47,143 bases of DNA from an uncultured Eubacteriales bacterium (GTDB lineage Bacteria; Bacillota; Clostridia; Oscillospirales; Oscillospiraceae), in assembly GCA_900316255.1 (NCBI GenBank), contig ONCI01000039.1, positions 1 through 47,143 on the forward strand. The letters are read 5' to 3'. The translations under genes and the position numbers were made by a program. Positions 23,985 through 34,067 of this stretch are shown here, piece by piece. Numbering within the stretch: the stretch's first letter is position 1; every line of letters starts with the position of its first letter. The notes beneath the pieces are model-generated. The model was given only the letters and a program-made list of their open reading frames with translations, was not told the DNA's origin and did no database searches.

Positions 23985-24638
23985 TTATTGCTTGTAATGG
24001 TGCGCGTCCTGCAGGACCATTTCCTTGACCTTCAGAAGCCTTACCTTGGTGGCGTTTTCGTTCTCCTCCAGCTTCATGGAGATATACTTGATGTTGCCCT
24101 CCAGTTCGGGGATCATCACGTATTCCAGAGCGTTCACGCGGCGGCGGGTCTTCTCGATCTCCTCGGCCAGCAGCTGCATGGTCTTTTCCACCTCGGCCAG
24201 CTCCAGCATGTCCTGAAAAACCTGGGCCAGCTTTTCCAGGGCGTCGTCCAGCTCGCCGGAGGTCTGGGCAAAGCCGTAGGGGAAGATCTCCGAGGGATCG
24301 TTGTTTTTGGTCTGGAAGCGGTAGCGGGGGACGTTGACGCTCATGATGTTTTTGTACGTCACATCCAGCTCCACGCTCTGCCGGGGATAGAGAAGCGCCT
24401 GCTCCATCATCTCGGGAGACATGATGGAACTTGCCACCTGCTGGGAGGCAAAGGCGGCGGTAAGCCCCTGCTCCACCTTGGTGCGCAGCTCCTTGTTGCG
24501 CCGGACCACATCCATGAACTGGCGCATCAGCTCATCCCGCTTGTCCTTCAGAAGCTTATGGCCGCGGCGGGCGGTTTTCAGCCGGCCCTTCAGCTGGTTC
24601 AGCACCATTCTTGTCGGGGTAATCGCGGTATTGGCCAA
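23985..24638 (-). CDS. atpD: V-type ATP synthase subunit D
   Basis: 217 residues, TTG start at 24638 with GGAGGTG 7 nt upstream. This is the central rotor stalk of the V1 part. The N-terminal TPTRMVLNQLKGRLKTARRGHKLLKDKRDEL and the C-terminal EIEKTRRRVNALEYVMIPELE are family hallmarks, and long helices fit a coiled coil. It is the last gene of the operon, separated from the broken subunit B gene by 88 nt of repeat. Confidence 0.95.
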   Translation of the reverse strand: MANTAITPTRMVLNQLKGRLKTARRGHKLLKDKRDELMRQFMDVVRRNKELRTKVEQGLTAAFASQQVASSIMSPEMMEQALLYPRQSVELDVTYKNIMSVNVPRYRFQTKNNDPSEIFPYGFAQTSGELDDALEKLAQVFQDMLELAEVEKTMQLLAEEIEKTRRRVNALEYVMIPELEGNIKYISMKLEENENATKVRLLKVKEMVLQDAHHYKQ

Positions 24639-24661
24639 AAAGTTTCACCTCCATACGGAAG

Positions 24662-24726
24662 CGAAGAGTGAAGAGTGAAGGGTGAAAAGAGAATGCTCTC
24701 TTCACTTTTCACTGTTCTCTTTTCAC
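24662..24726. repeat. GTGAA(A/G)-rich repeat between subunits B and D
   Basis: The spacer consists of variants of GTGAAGAGTGAA and their inverse, folding into a hairpin around GAATGCTCTC. The same sequence style flanks the larger element at 30500-30622 in this operon. Confidence 0.65.
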
Positions 24727-25970
24727 TTACTTCATGTACTTTTCGATCATCTCGGGCTTGATGCGCTTCAGCTCGCGCCTGGGCAGGATCTTCAGCAGCT
24801 CCCAGCCCAGATCCAGGGTCTCCAGGATGGAGCGGTTGGTGCTGTTGCCCTGGCTGACGTAGCGGCGCTCGAACTCATCGGCAAACTTGGCGAAGAGCTT
24901 GTCGTCCTCGCTCAAGGCGGCCTCGCCCAGGATGGTCATGAGCTCCTTGGCGTCCTTGCCGCGGGAATAGGCGGCGAAGAGCTGGTTCATGGTGCCGGCG
25001 TGGTCCTCACGGGTCTTGCCTCGGGGATGGGGTGGGTCTTGTCATCCTCGGGCATGGTCAGGATGGGGATCATGGTGATGGAGCCCTTCTTGCCCTGGCG
25101 GCGGCCGGCCCGTTCATACAGGGTGGCAAGGTCGGTATACAGGTAGCCGGGGTAGCCGCGGCGGCCGGGCACTTCCTTCTTGGCGGCGGAGACCTCGCGC
25201 AGGGCCTCGGCATAGTTGGTGATGTCGGTCATGATGACCAGCACCTGCATGTCCTTCTCAAAGGCCAGGTACTCCGCGGCGGTGAGGGCCACGCGAGGGG
25301 TGGCGATGCGTTCCACGGCGGGGTCGTTGGCAAGGTTGGAGAAGACCACGGTGCGGTCGATGGCGCCGGTGCGGCGGAAGTCGTTGATGAAGTACTCGGA
25401 CTCCTCAAAGGTGATGCCGATGGCGGCGAAGACCACGGCGAAGGTCTCGTTATCGCCCAGCACTCTTGCCTGGCGGGCGATCTGGGCGGCCAGGGCCGCG
25501 TGGGGCAGACCGGAGCCGGAGAAGATGGGCAGCTTCTGGCCGCGCACCAGGGTGTTCAGGCCGTCGATGGTGGAAACGCCGGTCTGGATGAACTCCGCGG
25601 GGTAGGCCCGGGCGGCAGGGTTCATGGGCAGGCCGTTGATGTCCTTGTGGGCGTCAGCCAGGATGGCGGGGCCGCCGTCGATGGGCTCGCCCATGCCGTT
25701 GAAGACGCGGCCCAGCATATCATCGGAGACGGCCAGCTGCTGGGGATGGCCCAGGAAGCGGACCTTGGACTCGGCCAGGTTGATGCCCTGGGCGGACTCG
25801 AACAGCTGTACCACAGCCCGGTCGCCTTCCACCTCCAGCACCTTGCAGCGGCGCTTCTGGCCGTTGGGCAGTTCGATCTCGCCCAGCTCGTCGTAGGTGA
25901 CGCCTTCCACGTGCTCTACGATCATCAGGGGGCTGGCGATCTCTCGGATAGTCTTATACTCTTTGATCAT
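24727..25970 (-). pseudogene. atpB: V-type ATP synthase subunit B, internal deletion and frameshift
   Basis: Subunit B normally has about 460 residues. The first 316 are intact, from ATG 25970 (ATGA overlap with subunit A) to DDKTHPIP near 25024. The reading frame then runs into a short wrong tail and stops near 24990. A second frame resumes at [14 protein letters not shown] and runs to the normal end [10 protein letters not shown]. The segment between, about 42 codons with GYITEGQ, SRELY and PSLSRL, is missing, and about 124 nt of loss explains the frame change. The lost part holds the arginine finger. See findings. Confidence 0.88.
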
Positions 25971-27736
25971 GCGTCCTCACCTCCGGCAATGACTTCCTCG
26001 ATCTCCCGCTTCATTTCCGCTTCGATCTCGGCGTAGTCCTTTTCGAAAACCTTCACATCGGCCATCTTGGCGCGGCCCACCCGCTCCCGGGCGGGAATGG
26101 TGAAGAGCTTGTCCATGTTGGCGCCCTTCTGCAGCGCGTCGCGGCAGAGGCTGTCGAAGCGCAGCACCAGGTCCATCAGCTTGTACTGCTTCAGGTAGGA
26201 GGAATAGGCGTCCTCATCCACAAAGGCGTTCTGCTGGAGGAAGTCCTCCCGGATGCTCTTGGCGGTCTCCATGGTGAGACGGTCGGCGGGGCTCAGGGCG
26301 TCCTGGCCCACCAGACGGACGATCTCCTGCAGCTCGCTCTCCTCCTGGAGGATGTGCATGGCCTTGGAGCGGTTCTGCATGTAGCCCTCGCCGAACTCCT
26401 TGGTGTACCAGGGGCTCAGGGTGTCCAGATACAGGGAGTAGGAGGTCAGCCAGTTGATGGCCGGGAAGTGACGGGCATAGGCCAGGGAGGAGTCCAGCGC
26501 CCAGAAGACCTTGACGATACGCATGGTGGCCTGGGAGACAGGCTCGGAAATATCGCCGCCCGGAGGGGACACGGCGCCGATGGCGGTGACGGAGCCCTGG
26601 CGGTCCTCGGAGCCCAGGCATTCCACCACGCCGGCCCGTTCATAGAACTGGGCCAGACGGGAGGCCAGGTAGGCGGGGTAGCCCTCTTCGCCGGGCATCT
26701 CTTCCAGACGGCCGGACATCTCGCGCAGGGCCTCGGCCCAGCGGGAGGTGGAGTCGGCCAGCACGGCAACGTCATAACCCATGTCGCGGAAGTACTCGGC
26801 GATGGTGATGCCGGTGTAGATGGAGGCCTCGCGGGCCGCCACCGGCATATCGGAGGTGTTGGCGATCAGCACGGTGCGCTTCATCAGAGGCTCGCCGTTG
26901 CGGGGGTCCTTCAGTTCGGGGAACTCCATCAGAACGTCGGTCATCTCGTTGCCGCGCTCGCCGCAGCCGATGTAGATGACGATGTCCACGTCAGACCACT
27001 TGGCCAGCTGGTGCTGCACCACGGTCTTGCCGGAGCCGAAGGGGCCGGGGACGGCGGCGGTGCCGCCCTTGGCGATGGGGAAGAGGGTATCGATGATGCG
27101 CTGGCCGCTGTTCATGGGGCGGCTGGGCACATACTTGCGGGTATAGGGACGGGCGATACGCACGGGCCAGCGCTGGAACATGGGCAGCTCGTGGATCTTG
27201 CCCTTCTTGTCCTTCACGGTGGCGATCACGTCGGTGACCACATGCTCGCCGGAGGCCACGGAGAGCACCTCGCCCTCCACGCCGTAGGGGACCATGATCT
27301 TGTGCAGGATGGCGCTGGTCTCCTGGACGGTGCCCAGCACGTCGCCGGCGATCACCTTGTCGCCGGGCTTGGCCACGGGCACGAAGTCCCATTTCTTTTC
27401 CCGGTTCAGCGGGGACACGTCGGTGCCGCGGGTGATGCAGTCGCCGGTGAGGGCGCGCATCTCGGGCAGGGGGCGCTGGATGCCGTCATAGATATTGTCC
27501 AGCATGCCGGGTCCCAGTTCCACGGACATGGGCATGCCGGTGGTCTCCACCACGGCGCCCGGTCCCAGGCCGGAGGTCTCCTCATAGACCTGGATGGAAG
27601 CATTGTCGCCGGTCATATTCAGGATCTCGCCGATCAGGCGCTGAGAGCCCACGCGCACCACGTCGGAGACGTTGGCGTCCGCCAGGCCCTCGGCCACGAC
27701 AAGCGGGCCGGATACTTTGGTAGTGGTTCCGCTCAT
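25967..27736 (-). CDS. atpA: V-type ATP synthase catalytic subunit A
   Basis: 589 residues from ATG 27736 (AAGGAAGG 6 nt upstream); ATG 27754 would include the site itself. Walker A is [10 protein letters not shown] near 232, GCGERGNEM near 259 and the Walker B region [17 protein letters not shown] near 330, with the usual non-homologous insert after residue 110. It hydrolyses or makes ATP as an A3B3 hexamer with B. The B gene is damaged, so the complex may not work as written. Confidence 0.96.
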   Translation of the reverse strand: MSGTTTKVSGPLVVAEGLADANVSDVVRVGSQRLIGEILNMTGDNASIQVYEETSGLGPGAVVETTGMPMSVELGPGMLDNIYDGIQRPLPEMRALTGDCITRGTDVSPLNREKKWDFVPVAKPGDKVIAGDVLGTVQETSAILHKIMVPYGVEGEVLSVASGEHVVTDVIATVKDKKGKIHELPMFQRWPVRIARPYTRKYVPSRPMNSGQRIIDTLFPIAKGGTAAVPGPFGSGKTVVQHQLAKWSDVDIVIYIGCGERGNEMTDVLMEFPELKDPRNGEPLMKRTVLIANTSDMPVAAREASIYTGITIAEYFRDMGYDVAVLADSTSRWAEALREMSGRLEEMPGEEGYPAYLASRLAQFYERAGVVECLGSEDRQGSVTAIGAVSPPGGDISEPVSQATMRIVKVFWALDSSLAYARHFPAINWLTSYSLYLDTLSPWYTKEFGEGYMQNRSKAMHILQEESELQEIVRLVGQDALSPADRLTMETAKSIREDFLQQNAFVDEDAYSSYLKQYKLMDLVLRFDSLCRDALQKGANMDKLFTIPARERVGRAKMADVKVFEKDYAEIEAEMKREIEEVIAGGEDA

Positions 27737-27756
27737 TTGCAACCTTCCTTTCATCT

Positions 27757-28020
27757 TTGGCTCCCCTAGATAAGGGGAATTGCGGGTTCCCGCCGCCGGT
27801 GGCGGAAGAAGGGAGCCCGGAATTTCCGCAGCGGTCGAAAAATGCGAGGATCAGCGTAAGCCCGACGCATTTTTCGGGCACCGCAAGGCGGAGCTGTCAG
27901 CCGCCGTCTCACGCAAGGCGGATGACTGAGGGGTCTGTTCGTTTTTTTGAGCGTGAATGGGGAGGTTTCGAAAACCCCTCCGCCCGGCGTCTGCCGGGCA
28001 CCTCCCCTTTCAGGGGAGGC
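27757..28020. repeat. Palindromic repeats between subunits F and A
   Basis: Several hairpins fill the gap: CGAAAAATGCG with its complement, GCCCGGC/GCCGGGC, CCTCCCCT/AGGGGAGG, and GGCTCCC/GGGAGCC ends. They match the style of the repeats at 20160 and 23736. The elements split the V-ATPase transcript into two halves. Confidence 0.65.
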
Positions 28021-28022
28021 AA

Positions 28023-28343
28023 TCAGTCTCCCAGAATGTTCGTGCCGACAGCCCGCTCCACCGCGGAGCGCAGGGCGTTCTGGCCCAGGCCCAGGGAGCC
28101 TTCCCGTCCCGGGATCAGGATGATGGCCGGGGTGGGACTGTCCTTGAATTTTTCGATCTCGTGGCTCAGCTGAGCGGCGAGATTTTCCTCGATGTAGAGG
28201 ATGGCGTAGTCGTCATGCTCCCGGGTGAGGGAGCGGAGGATCCGCCCGGCCTCCTCGGCGCCCGCGGCGGGATAGGTCTCCAGCCCCAGGGCCTTGAAGC
28301 CCATCACGGTCTCCCGACCGCCGATAACCGCTATCTTAAGCAT
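28023..28343 (-). CDS. atpF: V-type ATP synthase subunit F
   Basis: 106 residues from ATG 28343, overlapping the end of subunit C by 8 nt. The N-terminal LKIAVIGGRETVMGFKALGL is typical. HDDYAILYIEENLA, PAIILIPGREGSLG and the C-terminal AVERAVGTNIL complete the Rossmann-like subunit that binds the central stalk with D. Confidence 0.93.
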   Translation of the reverse strand: MLKIAVIGGRETVMGFKALGLETYPAAGAEEAGRILRSLTREHDDYAILYIEENLAAQLSHEIEKFKDSPTPAIILIPGREGSLGLGQNALRSAVERAVGTNILGD

Positions 28344-29328
28344 ACAAATCACGCAGCCTTTCCCGGATGGTCTCCGGCGCGACGCCGGTGAGCCTGCCCG
28401 TGAGGATCATGCGAACGGCGGTGATCTCCCCTTCCACAGCGGCGATGTAGGCGATGACGGCCTCGGGGCCGTAGCTCACCAGCTTCGCCGAACGGAGGTA
28501 AGAATTCAGGGCATTGTCGCAGGCGCGCTCAAAGGCGGTCATGCTGCCGCCGTTCAGGGCCCCCGCGCCCAGGGACGCCGCCTGCTCCAGGGGCGAGTGG
28601 GCAAAGAGGGCGGCAAGGCCATCCCCGTCGCCGGCGGAGAGCAGCCGGTCCTCGCTCACATTGCCGTCGGGCAGCAGGGCATCCCGCAGGAAGTCCGCGT
28701 CCTTGTGCATGCGGCCAGTGCGCACCAGGCTCTTCAGGTTGGCGCTGTCGATCTGCAGGCGGGCATAGCCCTCCAGGAAGGGGCAGTCCGCCTCCTTGGC
28801 CGCGTCCAGCATCTCCCGGAACATGGCCTTGTCCAGAACGAAGTCCGCCAGCTGGGGATTGGCCGTGCGGGAAAGGGTGCTTCCCGCCTCCGCCAGAGCC
28901 TTGCCGAAGGTCTCCGGCAGCTGGCTGAGCTTTTCCTCCTGCCAGGCCTCCCGCAGCATGGAAGGCGCAAAGCGTCCGGCCATGCTGTAGAGAGACGTCC
29001 CATCCAGACCCATGGCCTCGCTTTTCAGCAGGACCTTGGCGTTGTGGGTGTCGTACTTCATGCGGAAGAAGTCCACGATGGCCCGTTCGGGGCAGAGCTT
29101 TTCCAGTTCGTCCAGCGTCTGGCTGCGCCGGAGCGTCAGGGCCTCCTCGATCTGGGCGGCGCCGGCCTGGGACAGGTCGGGATAGCCGCAGTCGGTGAGG
29201 AGCTTGGCCGCCTCCTCAAAGGAGGACGCGTCCAGCATCCGCCCGGCCCGGTCGCCGCTGAGAAGCCTTGGCTCCCTTGCCCGCAGCATGGCGGACAGGC
29301 TCAGATACTCTTCTTTTTTCTTAGCCAA
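28336..29328 (-). CDS. atpC: V-type ATP synthase subunit C
   Basis: 330 residues, TTG start at 29328 preferred because GGGAGGG lies 7 nt upstream. AC39-type subunit that couples the central stalk to the membrane ring. Recognised by YLSLSAMLRAREPRLL, FFRMKYDTHNAKVLLKS, the conserved Tyr/Asp pattern and PEAVIAYIAAVEGEITAVRMIL near the end. Mainly helical, full length. Confidence 0.92.
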   Translation of the reverse strand: MAKKKEEYLSLSAMLRAREPRLLSGDRAGRMLDASSFEEAAKLLTDCGYPDLSQAGAAQIEEALTLRRSQTLDELEKLCPERAIVDFFRMKYDTHNAKVLLKSEAMGLDGTSLYSMAGRFAPSMLREAWQEEKLSQLPETFGKALAEAGSTLSRTANPQLADFVLDKAMFREMLDAAKEADCPFLEGYARLQIDSANLKSLVRTGRMHKDADFLRDALLPDGNVSEDRLLSAGDGDGLAALFAHSPLEQAASLGAGALNGGSMTAFERACDNALNSYLRSAKLVSYGPEAVIAYIAAVEGEITAVRMILTGRLTGVAPETIRERLRDLYA

Positions 29329-29351
29329 TGTTTTCCCTCCCGATCCTGGGA

Positions 29352-29939
29352 TCACTGAAAGAGGATCTCCGCGACCTTGGCGGAAAGATCGCTCTGGCTC
29401 AGCTCCACAAGCAGCTCCGCGCTGCAGTTGGCCTCGATGCTGCCCCGGCGAAGGATCAGGCCGCCGGCGATGTCCCGCGTCTCATCGGAAAGGCTGAGCT
29501 TCCCGTTGGGCAGGAGCGCGTTGGCCGCCTTGACCAGCTTTGCGCCGATGGCTTCCCGGTCACGGGGGTTGAGCAGGATCTCCTCCTCCCCGGTGACGGA
29601 GGCCCGGGCGGCCAGCTTGGCGAGAAAGGCCACATAGTCCTCCTCCGGAAGAGAGACGATCTTGTCCAGAGCACGGCGGAAGCTCTCGCCGACCAGGGCC
29701 TGCTTTGCGGAAAGCATGCTCTTGCGGCCCTCCATGCGGGCGATGCGCTCGGTCCCGTCCACCTGGTCCTGGGTCTCCTTCACACCGGCGCGGATCCTTT
29801 CGGCATAGAGCGCGGCGGCCTGCTTGTCAAAGTCGCCCCGAATGCGCGCGCACTGCTGCTCCGCCTGCGCAAGGATCCCGTCCACCTGGGTCTTGGCGTC
29901 GGCCTTGATATGCGCGATGATTTTTTCCGTGCCTTTCAT
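29352..29939 (-). CDS. atpE: V-type ATP synthase subunit E
   Basis: 195 residues from ATG 29939 (GGAG 7 nt upstream). This is a peripheral stalk subunit. The N-terminal half is a charged helix (KGTEKIIAHIKADAKTQVDG and on) that would pair with subunit H. The C-terminal half has ILLNPRDREAIG, GGLILRRGSIEANCS and the final VAEILF. 19 nt after subunit K. Confidence 0.92.
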   Translation of the reverse strand: MKGTEKIIAHIKADAKTQVDGILAQAEQQCARIRGDFDKQAAALYAERIRAGVKETQDQVDGTERIARMEGRKSMLSAKQALVGESFRRALDKIVSLPEEDYVAFLAKLAARASVTGEEEILLNPRDREAIGAKLVKAANALLPNGKLSLSDETRDIAGGLILRRGSIEANCSAELLVELSQSDLSAKVAEILFQ

Positions 29940-29958
29940 AGCTTGCTCCAATCCGAAC

Positions 29959-30444
<486 letters not shown>

Positions 30445-30499
30445 CTAAATATGTTTTGAAATGATGTACTTACGATTTCTGTTCCCTCGCGGGAATTCT

Positions 30500-30622
30500 G
30501 TTCAAATGAAGAAATGAAGCAGAATGAAGTGAAACGAAGGGCCTTCGGCCAATTGTGGTATCCCGCAATGCGGGATGGATTTCAAATCTGTCCGCAAAGC
30601 GGACACCATATCTCTTCACTCT
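30500..30622. repeat. Composite palindromic element between subunits I and K
   Basis: Three short stems follow one another: GGGCCTTCGGCC, TCCCGCAATGCGGGA and GTCCGCAAAGCGGAC. They are flanked by TGAAG/CTTCA-type tandem motifs that resemble the B-D spacer at 24662. It sits inside the operon between two stop/start points and does not interrupt a gene. Confidence 0.7.
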
Positions 30623-32620
30623 TCACTCTTCCTTCGCCACCGCGTATTTGCTGCGGATCTCCAGCGGCTCGAAGCTCTTGCCGCCGTCCTGATAGAACTT
30701 GCCGAAGAACTCCAGGCACTGCAGTCTCAGGTCATGCACGAAGCAGCCCAGCAGGTTCAATCCGAAGTTCAGGGCGTGGCCGATCAGGAAGATGACGAGG
30801 AAGACGATCCCGGTAAACACATTGAGTCCCGCGCTCTCGGCAGGCATGGCCGCGATGGTGTTGAACACCTGGGCCACCACGCTGCCGGCCAGCATCAGGG
30901 CCATGATACGGGAATAGCTCAGAATATCGCCGAACCAGCCGGTGAGGGTGTTGTAGATGATGCCGAAGGCGGCGGTCACCTTGCCGAAGCCCTTGCTGTG
31001 CCGGCCCGCGCCGTAGAGCAGCATCACCGCGCCCAGGGCGAGGATCGCAAGGCCGACGGTCTTCAGGATCGTGAGATCCTTCAGCACCAGCATCTGCAGA
31101 CCCACCAGCACGCCGCCCAGCAGGATCACCCACAGGGGGCCTTCCTCAAAGACGCCGTCCAGCACCTTCCCGGCCCGTTTCTTCTCCAGGAAGGAGACGA
31201 GCATGCCCACGTTCAGGTGGATGACGCCAAGCACCATGGCGCCGTAGAGCACCAGCTCGCTTTGATCCACGGGGTTGAACAGATAGGGCAGACCCTTGAA
31301 GGTGGTGTTGGGATCGATCATTTTGGCGATGACCTCCGGGGCGTTTCCGAAGAAGCCGCCGGTAAGGGCGCCCATGATGAAGGTGCTGATGCCGCCGTAG
31401 AGCAGCAGCTGGCAGAAGGCCAGGGTGCCCTTCCGGGGCTTGATCTTCTTCATGGCGACCAAAGCCGCCGCGATCATGATGATGCCGTAGCCCATGTCCG
31501 CCATCATGAGTCCGTAAAACAGGATGAAGAAGGGAGCCATGATGGGGTTTGCGTCCACGGTGCCGTAAGCCGGAAGGCTGTACATATTGGTCACCATGTT
31601 GAGGGCGTTGGAAAACTTGTTGTTCTTGAGCTTGACGGGGACCTCGGAGTACTCCTCTTCACTGGGCTCGCTGAGCTCCCAGGCGCATTCAAAGCGCTCC
31701 AGCAGGGCTGTCAGCTCCTCCTCCCGCTCCGCGGGGACCCAGCCCGCCAGCACCACGGCGGAGCCGGTGCCGTAGAGCCGCTCCTCCGCCTCGGCCATGC
31801 CGATGCGGGTGGCAAGCCGGTCGGACGCCAGCTTCAGCTCCTCCCGGTGGGAAGCCTGGGCGGCGATCTCCTTTGCGAGGGCTTCCTTCTGCTCCGCCAG
31901 GGTCTTGAGGCTTTCCGCTGCCGCGGCGATGTTCTCTTTGGCGGTGCCGCTGCAGCCGTTCAGGCTCACCGCGCCGAAGCCGAAGTCCCGCAGGCACTCC
32001 TGGGCGGCGGTCAGCTGCTCCTTGGCCGAGAGCAGCAGCACGTACTGCTGGCTCTTGTCCTGGCTCACCGGGAAGAGCTCCGCCTCCTCGGCCTTTTCCG
32101 AGAGGGCCGCGCTCACCTCGTCCAGGGGGATGCGGCTGCTGAGAGATCCCAGGATCACCGCGCAGCGCTCCGTGCCCTCGGTCTCCAGGGGCAGGTCCAG
32201 GCTCTCCCAGGGCGTCAGGCTCTCGATAAGCGAGCGCTCCCGGCTCTCCTCGGCGGCGATGCGGCGGATCCGGTCCTCCCGCTCGTTCACTTCGGCAGCA
32301 AGCTGCAGGGCCTCCGCCAGGCCTTCCTCCTCCAGCAGCACCCGGCCCTCCACTTCGGGCTTGGCGCTGAGCAGGGGCGTTTTCTCCGGGGCGTAGCGCT
32401 TCAGCAGCTCCACGGCCCGCTCCAGGGTGCCCTGTTGGGTTTTGAGCTTGCTGAGCTCGCTCCCCTCACGGCGCACCAGGCCCTCGCTCTCCTGCTCCTG
32501 GACCTCTTCGGAGATCTCGCTGACCTGGACGCAGCCCAGACGCGCAAGCTCCTTCAGCAGTTCTTCCTTCTGGGAACGGACCAGCATCAGCCGCAGGCGT
32601 TTCATTTTCAAAATGGCCAT
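30623..32620 (-). CDS. atpI: V-type ATP synthase subunit I
   Basis: 665 residues. The N-terminal half is cytoplasmic with coiled coils (about 75-130 and 220-300). The membrane half carries about seven helices, among them FFILFYGLMMADMGYGI, GGISTFIMGALTGGFFG, NPVDQSELVLYGA and LSYSRIMALMLAGSVVA. The conserved Arg of SYSRIMAL is thought to face the K ring. It holds the ring and the peripheral stalks together. Starts 1 nt after subunit H ends. Confidence 0.94.
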   Translation of the reverse strand: MAILKMKRLRLMLVRSQKEELLKELARLGCVQVSEISEEVQEQESEGLVRREGSELSKLKTQQGTLERAVELLKRYAPEKTPLLSAKPEVEGRVLLEEEGLAEALQLAAEVNEREDRIRRIAAEESRERSLIESLTPWESLDLPLETEGTERCAVILGSLSSRIPLDEVSAALSEKAEEAELFPVSQDKSQQYVLLLSAKEQLTAAQECLRDFGFGAVSLNGCSGTAKENIAAAAESLKTLAEQKEALAKEIAAQASHREELKLASDRLATRIGMAEAEERLYGTGSAVVLAGWVPAEREEELTALLERFECAWELSEPSEEEYSEVPVKLKNNKFSNALNMVTNMYSLPAYGTVDANPIMAPFFILFYGLMMADMGYGIIMIAAALVAMKKIKPRKGTLAFCQLLLYGGISTFIMGALTGGFFGNAPEVIAKMIDPNTTFKGLPYLFNPVDQSELVLYGAMVLGVIHLNVGMLVSFLEKKRAGKVLDGVFEEGPLWVILLGGVLVGLQMLVLKDLTILKTVGLAILALGAVMLLYGAGRHSKGFGKVTAAFGIIYNTLTGWFGDILSYSRIMALMLAGSVVAQVFNTIAAMPAESAGLNVFTGIVFLVIFLIGHALNFGLNLLGCFVHDLRLQCLEFFGKFYQDGGKSFEPLEIRSKYAVAKEE

Positions 32621-32621
32621 G

Positions 32622-32936
32622 TCAGTCGTTCACTATCCTTTCTACAATGAGCGCAGCCGCGGCGTCCAGCTTGCCCTCCGCCTTTTTGCGCAGGGCTTCC
32701 CGTTCCGCTTCCAGACCGCGGCCGAGAGCTTCGGCGTCCGCCCGGCTCTTCTCCTCCGCCTTTTTGCGCAGGGCCTCCAGCTCGCTGTCCGCCTTGGCGC
32801 GGGCGGCCTCCAGGGAGGCTTCCCCGGCAGCCTGGGCTTCGGAGATCAGCTGTTTGGCCTTGGCCTGAGCGGCGGCGACGGCGTTTTTGGCATCCTGCTC
32901 CGCTCTCGTCACGCTCGTGATCGCTTCCAATGACAT
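32622..32936 (-). CDS. atpH: V-type ATP synthase subunit G/H
   Basis: 104 residues from ATG 32936 (AAGGGGG 7 nt upstream). An almost continuous charged helix with Ala/Lys/Glu repeats (QDAKNAVAAAQAKAKQLISE) ends in a hydrophobic AAALIVERIV. It forms the peripheral stalk dimer with subunit E. First gene of the operon. Confidence 0.88.
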   Translation of the reverse strand: MSLEAITSVTRAEQDAKNAVAAAQAKAKQLISEAQAAGEASLEAARAKADSELEALRKKAEEKSRADAEALGRGLEAEREALRKKAEGKLDAAAALIVERIVND

Positions 32937-33007
32937 CCACACACCCCCTTCTCCTGTATTCTGCTCCGGCGGCGCAGCCGCGCCGCCGCATAAAAACGTT
33001 ACAACAT

Positions 33008-33036
33008 ATAATACCGCAAAACGGGACGTCTTTCAA
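33008..33036 (-). promoter_or_regulatory. Promoter of the V-ATPase operon
   Basis: Minus strand: TTGAAA, 17-bp spacer, TATTAT, about 70 nt before the subunit H start. The leader has a GCGGCGCGG/CCGCGCCGC hairpin near 32969-32990. Confidence 0.75.
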
Positions 33037-33128
33037 GGCCAATCTCCCATCTGCCGGATAAATTTCCCAAAGATCCGACAGGGAAAAACGAAAGGCAAGC
33101 CGGCGGGAAAACCTGCCTCCCGCAAAGC

Positions 33129-33242
33129 AAAAAAGCATCCCCGCCGCTGCCGCAGGCAGCGCGGGGACGCGCAAGCTGTCGACAAAGTGTCGACAGCTTG
33201 AAACGCCAAAATGGAAACTTCCGAAAAAGTTCCCATTTTGGC
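33129..33242 (-). ncRNA. Three-hairpin RNA candidate with intrinsic terminator
   Basis: On the minus strand the order is a 10-bp GCCAAAATGG stem with inner pairs (33205-33242), a perfect 13-bp CAAGCTGTCGACA stem (33172-33200), and a GC-rich stem (33135-33170) followed by six T. Such order fits a small RNA or a long structured mRNA end after the NUDIX gene. No convincing promoter is seen just upstream. Much of 32943-33424 is otherwise empty. Confidence 0.5.
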
Positions 33243-33424
33243 ATAGATTGAACGTGAAGGGGGGCATAAGCTCTGCCGCATAGGTTTGTCTACAGTCTGA
33301 GCATCCCCGCTGCAGGGGACGCTTCTTCCGCCTCATCCGTCTTGCCCCTCCCGTGAGATCGGGGCAAGCCACCTTCTCCACAAAAAGAAAGCAGGGGGCC
33401 GAGGGCGATTCGTTCTGCCTTTCC

Positions 33425-33880
33425 TCAATCCCGCATTTCCAGATAGTCCCGCAGGATCTCTTTATGGCTCCGCACCAGGCCCTCCGGGATCTCCTCCGGG
33501 CGGAACCAGCGAAGGCTCACGGATTCTTCGTCGTTCACCCGGGCCTCGCCGAGAGGCTCGTCACAGGCATAGGCGCAGTTCACCACGTACCACTCGTCCC
33601 CGTTGGGCGCGGAGCAGAGGGCGTCCGGCCCGGAATAGACCCCGATGAGCCGGAGCTTTCCCAGCTCCAGGGCGGTCTCCTCCCGGACCTCTCTTCTGGC
33701 GGTGTCCTCGGTGGACTCCCCCAGCTCCATGAGGCCCCCGGGAAAGGCCCAGCGGCCCGCCGGGTGGCGGCGCTGCTGGAGCAGCAGCTCCCCCTTTTCA
33801 TTGCGGATCACCACGCTGCTGCCGCAGAGGATCAGCCGCCGGTGGCCCACCAGCTTGCGTATGTCTTCGATATAGCCCAT
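33425..33880 (-). CDS. NUDIX hydrolase
   Basis: 151 residues, GAGGTG 6 nt before the ATG. The NUDIX box begins at GGLMELGES (residues 48-56) and continues to REVREETALEL, with the metal-binding Glu residues intact. It cleaves a nucleoside diphosphate linked to some moiety. Substrate unknown. It is the last gene after the alpha-galactosidase and the DUF4250 gene. Confidence 0.9.
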   Translation of the reverse strand: MGYIEDIRKLVGHRRLILCGSSVVIRNEKGELLLQQRRHPAGRWAFPGGLMELGESTEDTARREVREETALELGKLRLIGVYSGPDALCSAPNGDEWYVVNCAYACDEPLGEARVNDEESVSLRWFRPEEIPEGLVRSHKEILRDYLEMRD

Positions 33881-33888
33881 GGTGCACC

Positions 33889-34062
33889 TCAGCGAAAGCA
33901 GCTGCGCGCCTCGTCATAGACAAAGCCCGCCGCGGCCAGCTTCTCCTCCAGGGCGGCCCGGTCCAGCTCCAGGTCCTCGCAGAGGGCGTCCAGAGAATCG
34001 TAGTCGTCCCGGAGTTTTTGGTTTACATAACTATACAGGATCATGGGATCGACGGGCAGCAT
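33889..34062 (-). CDS. DUF4250 domain protein
   Basis: 57 residues from ATG 34062 (AAGGAG 8 nt upstream, made of the last codons of the alpha-galactosidase gene). LPVDPMILYSYVNQKLRDDYDSLDALC is very close to the DUF4250 pattern. Small, soluble, helical. No function known. Confidence 0.85.
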   Translation of the reverse strand: MLPVDPMILYSYVNQKLRDDYDSLDALCEDLELDRAALEEKLAAAGFVYDEARSCFR

Positions 34063-34067
34063 GGCGC

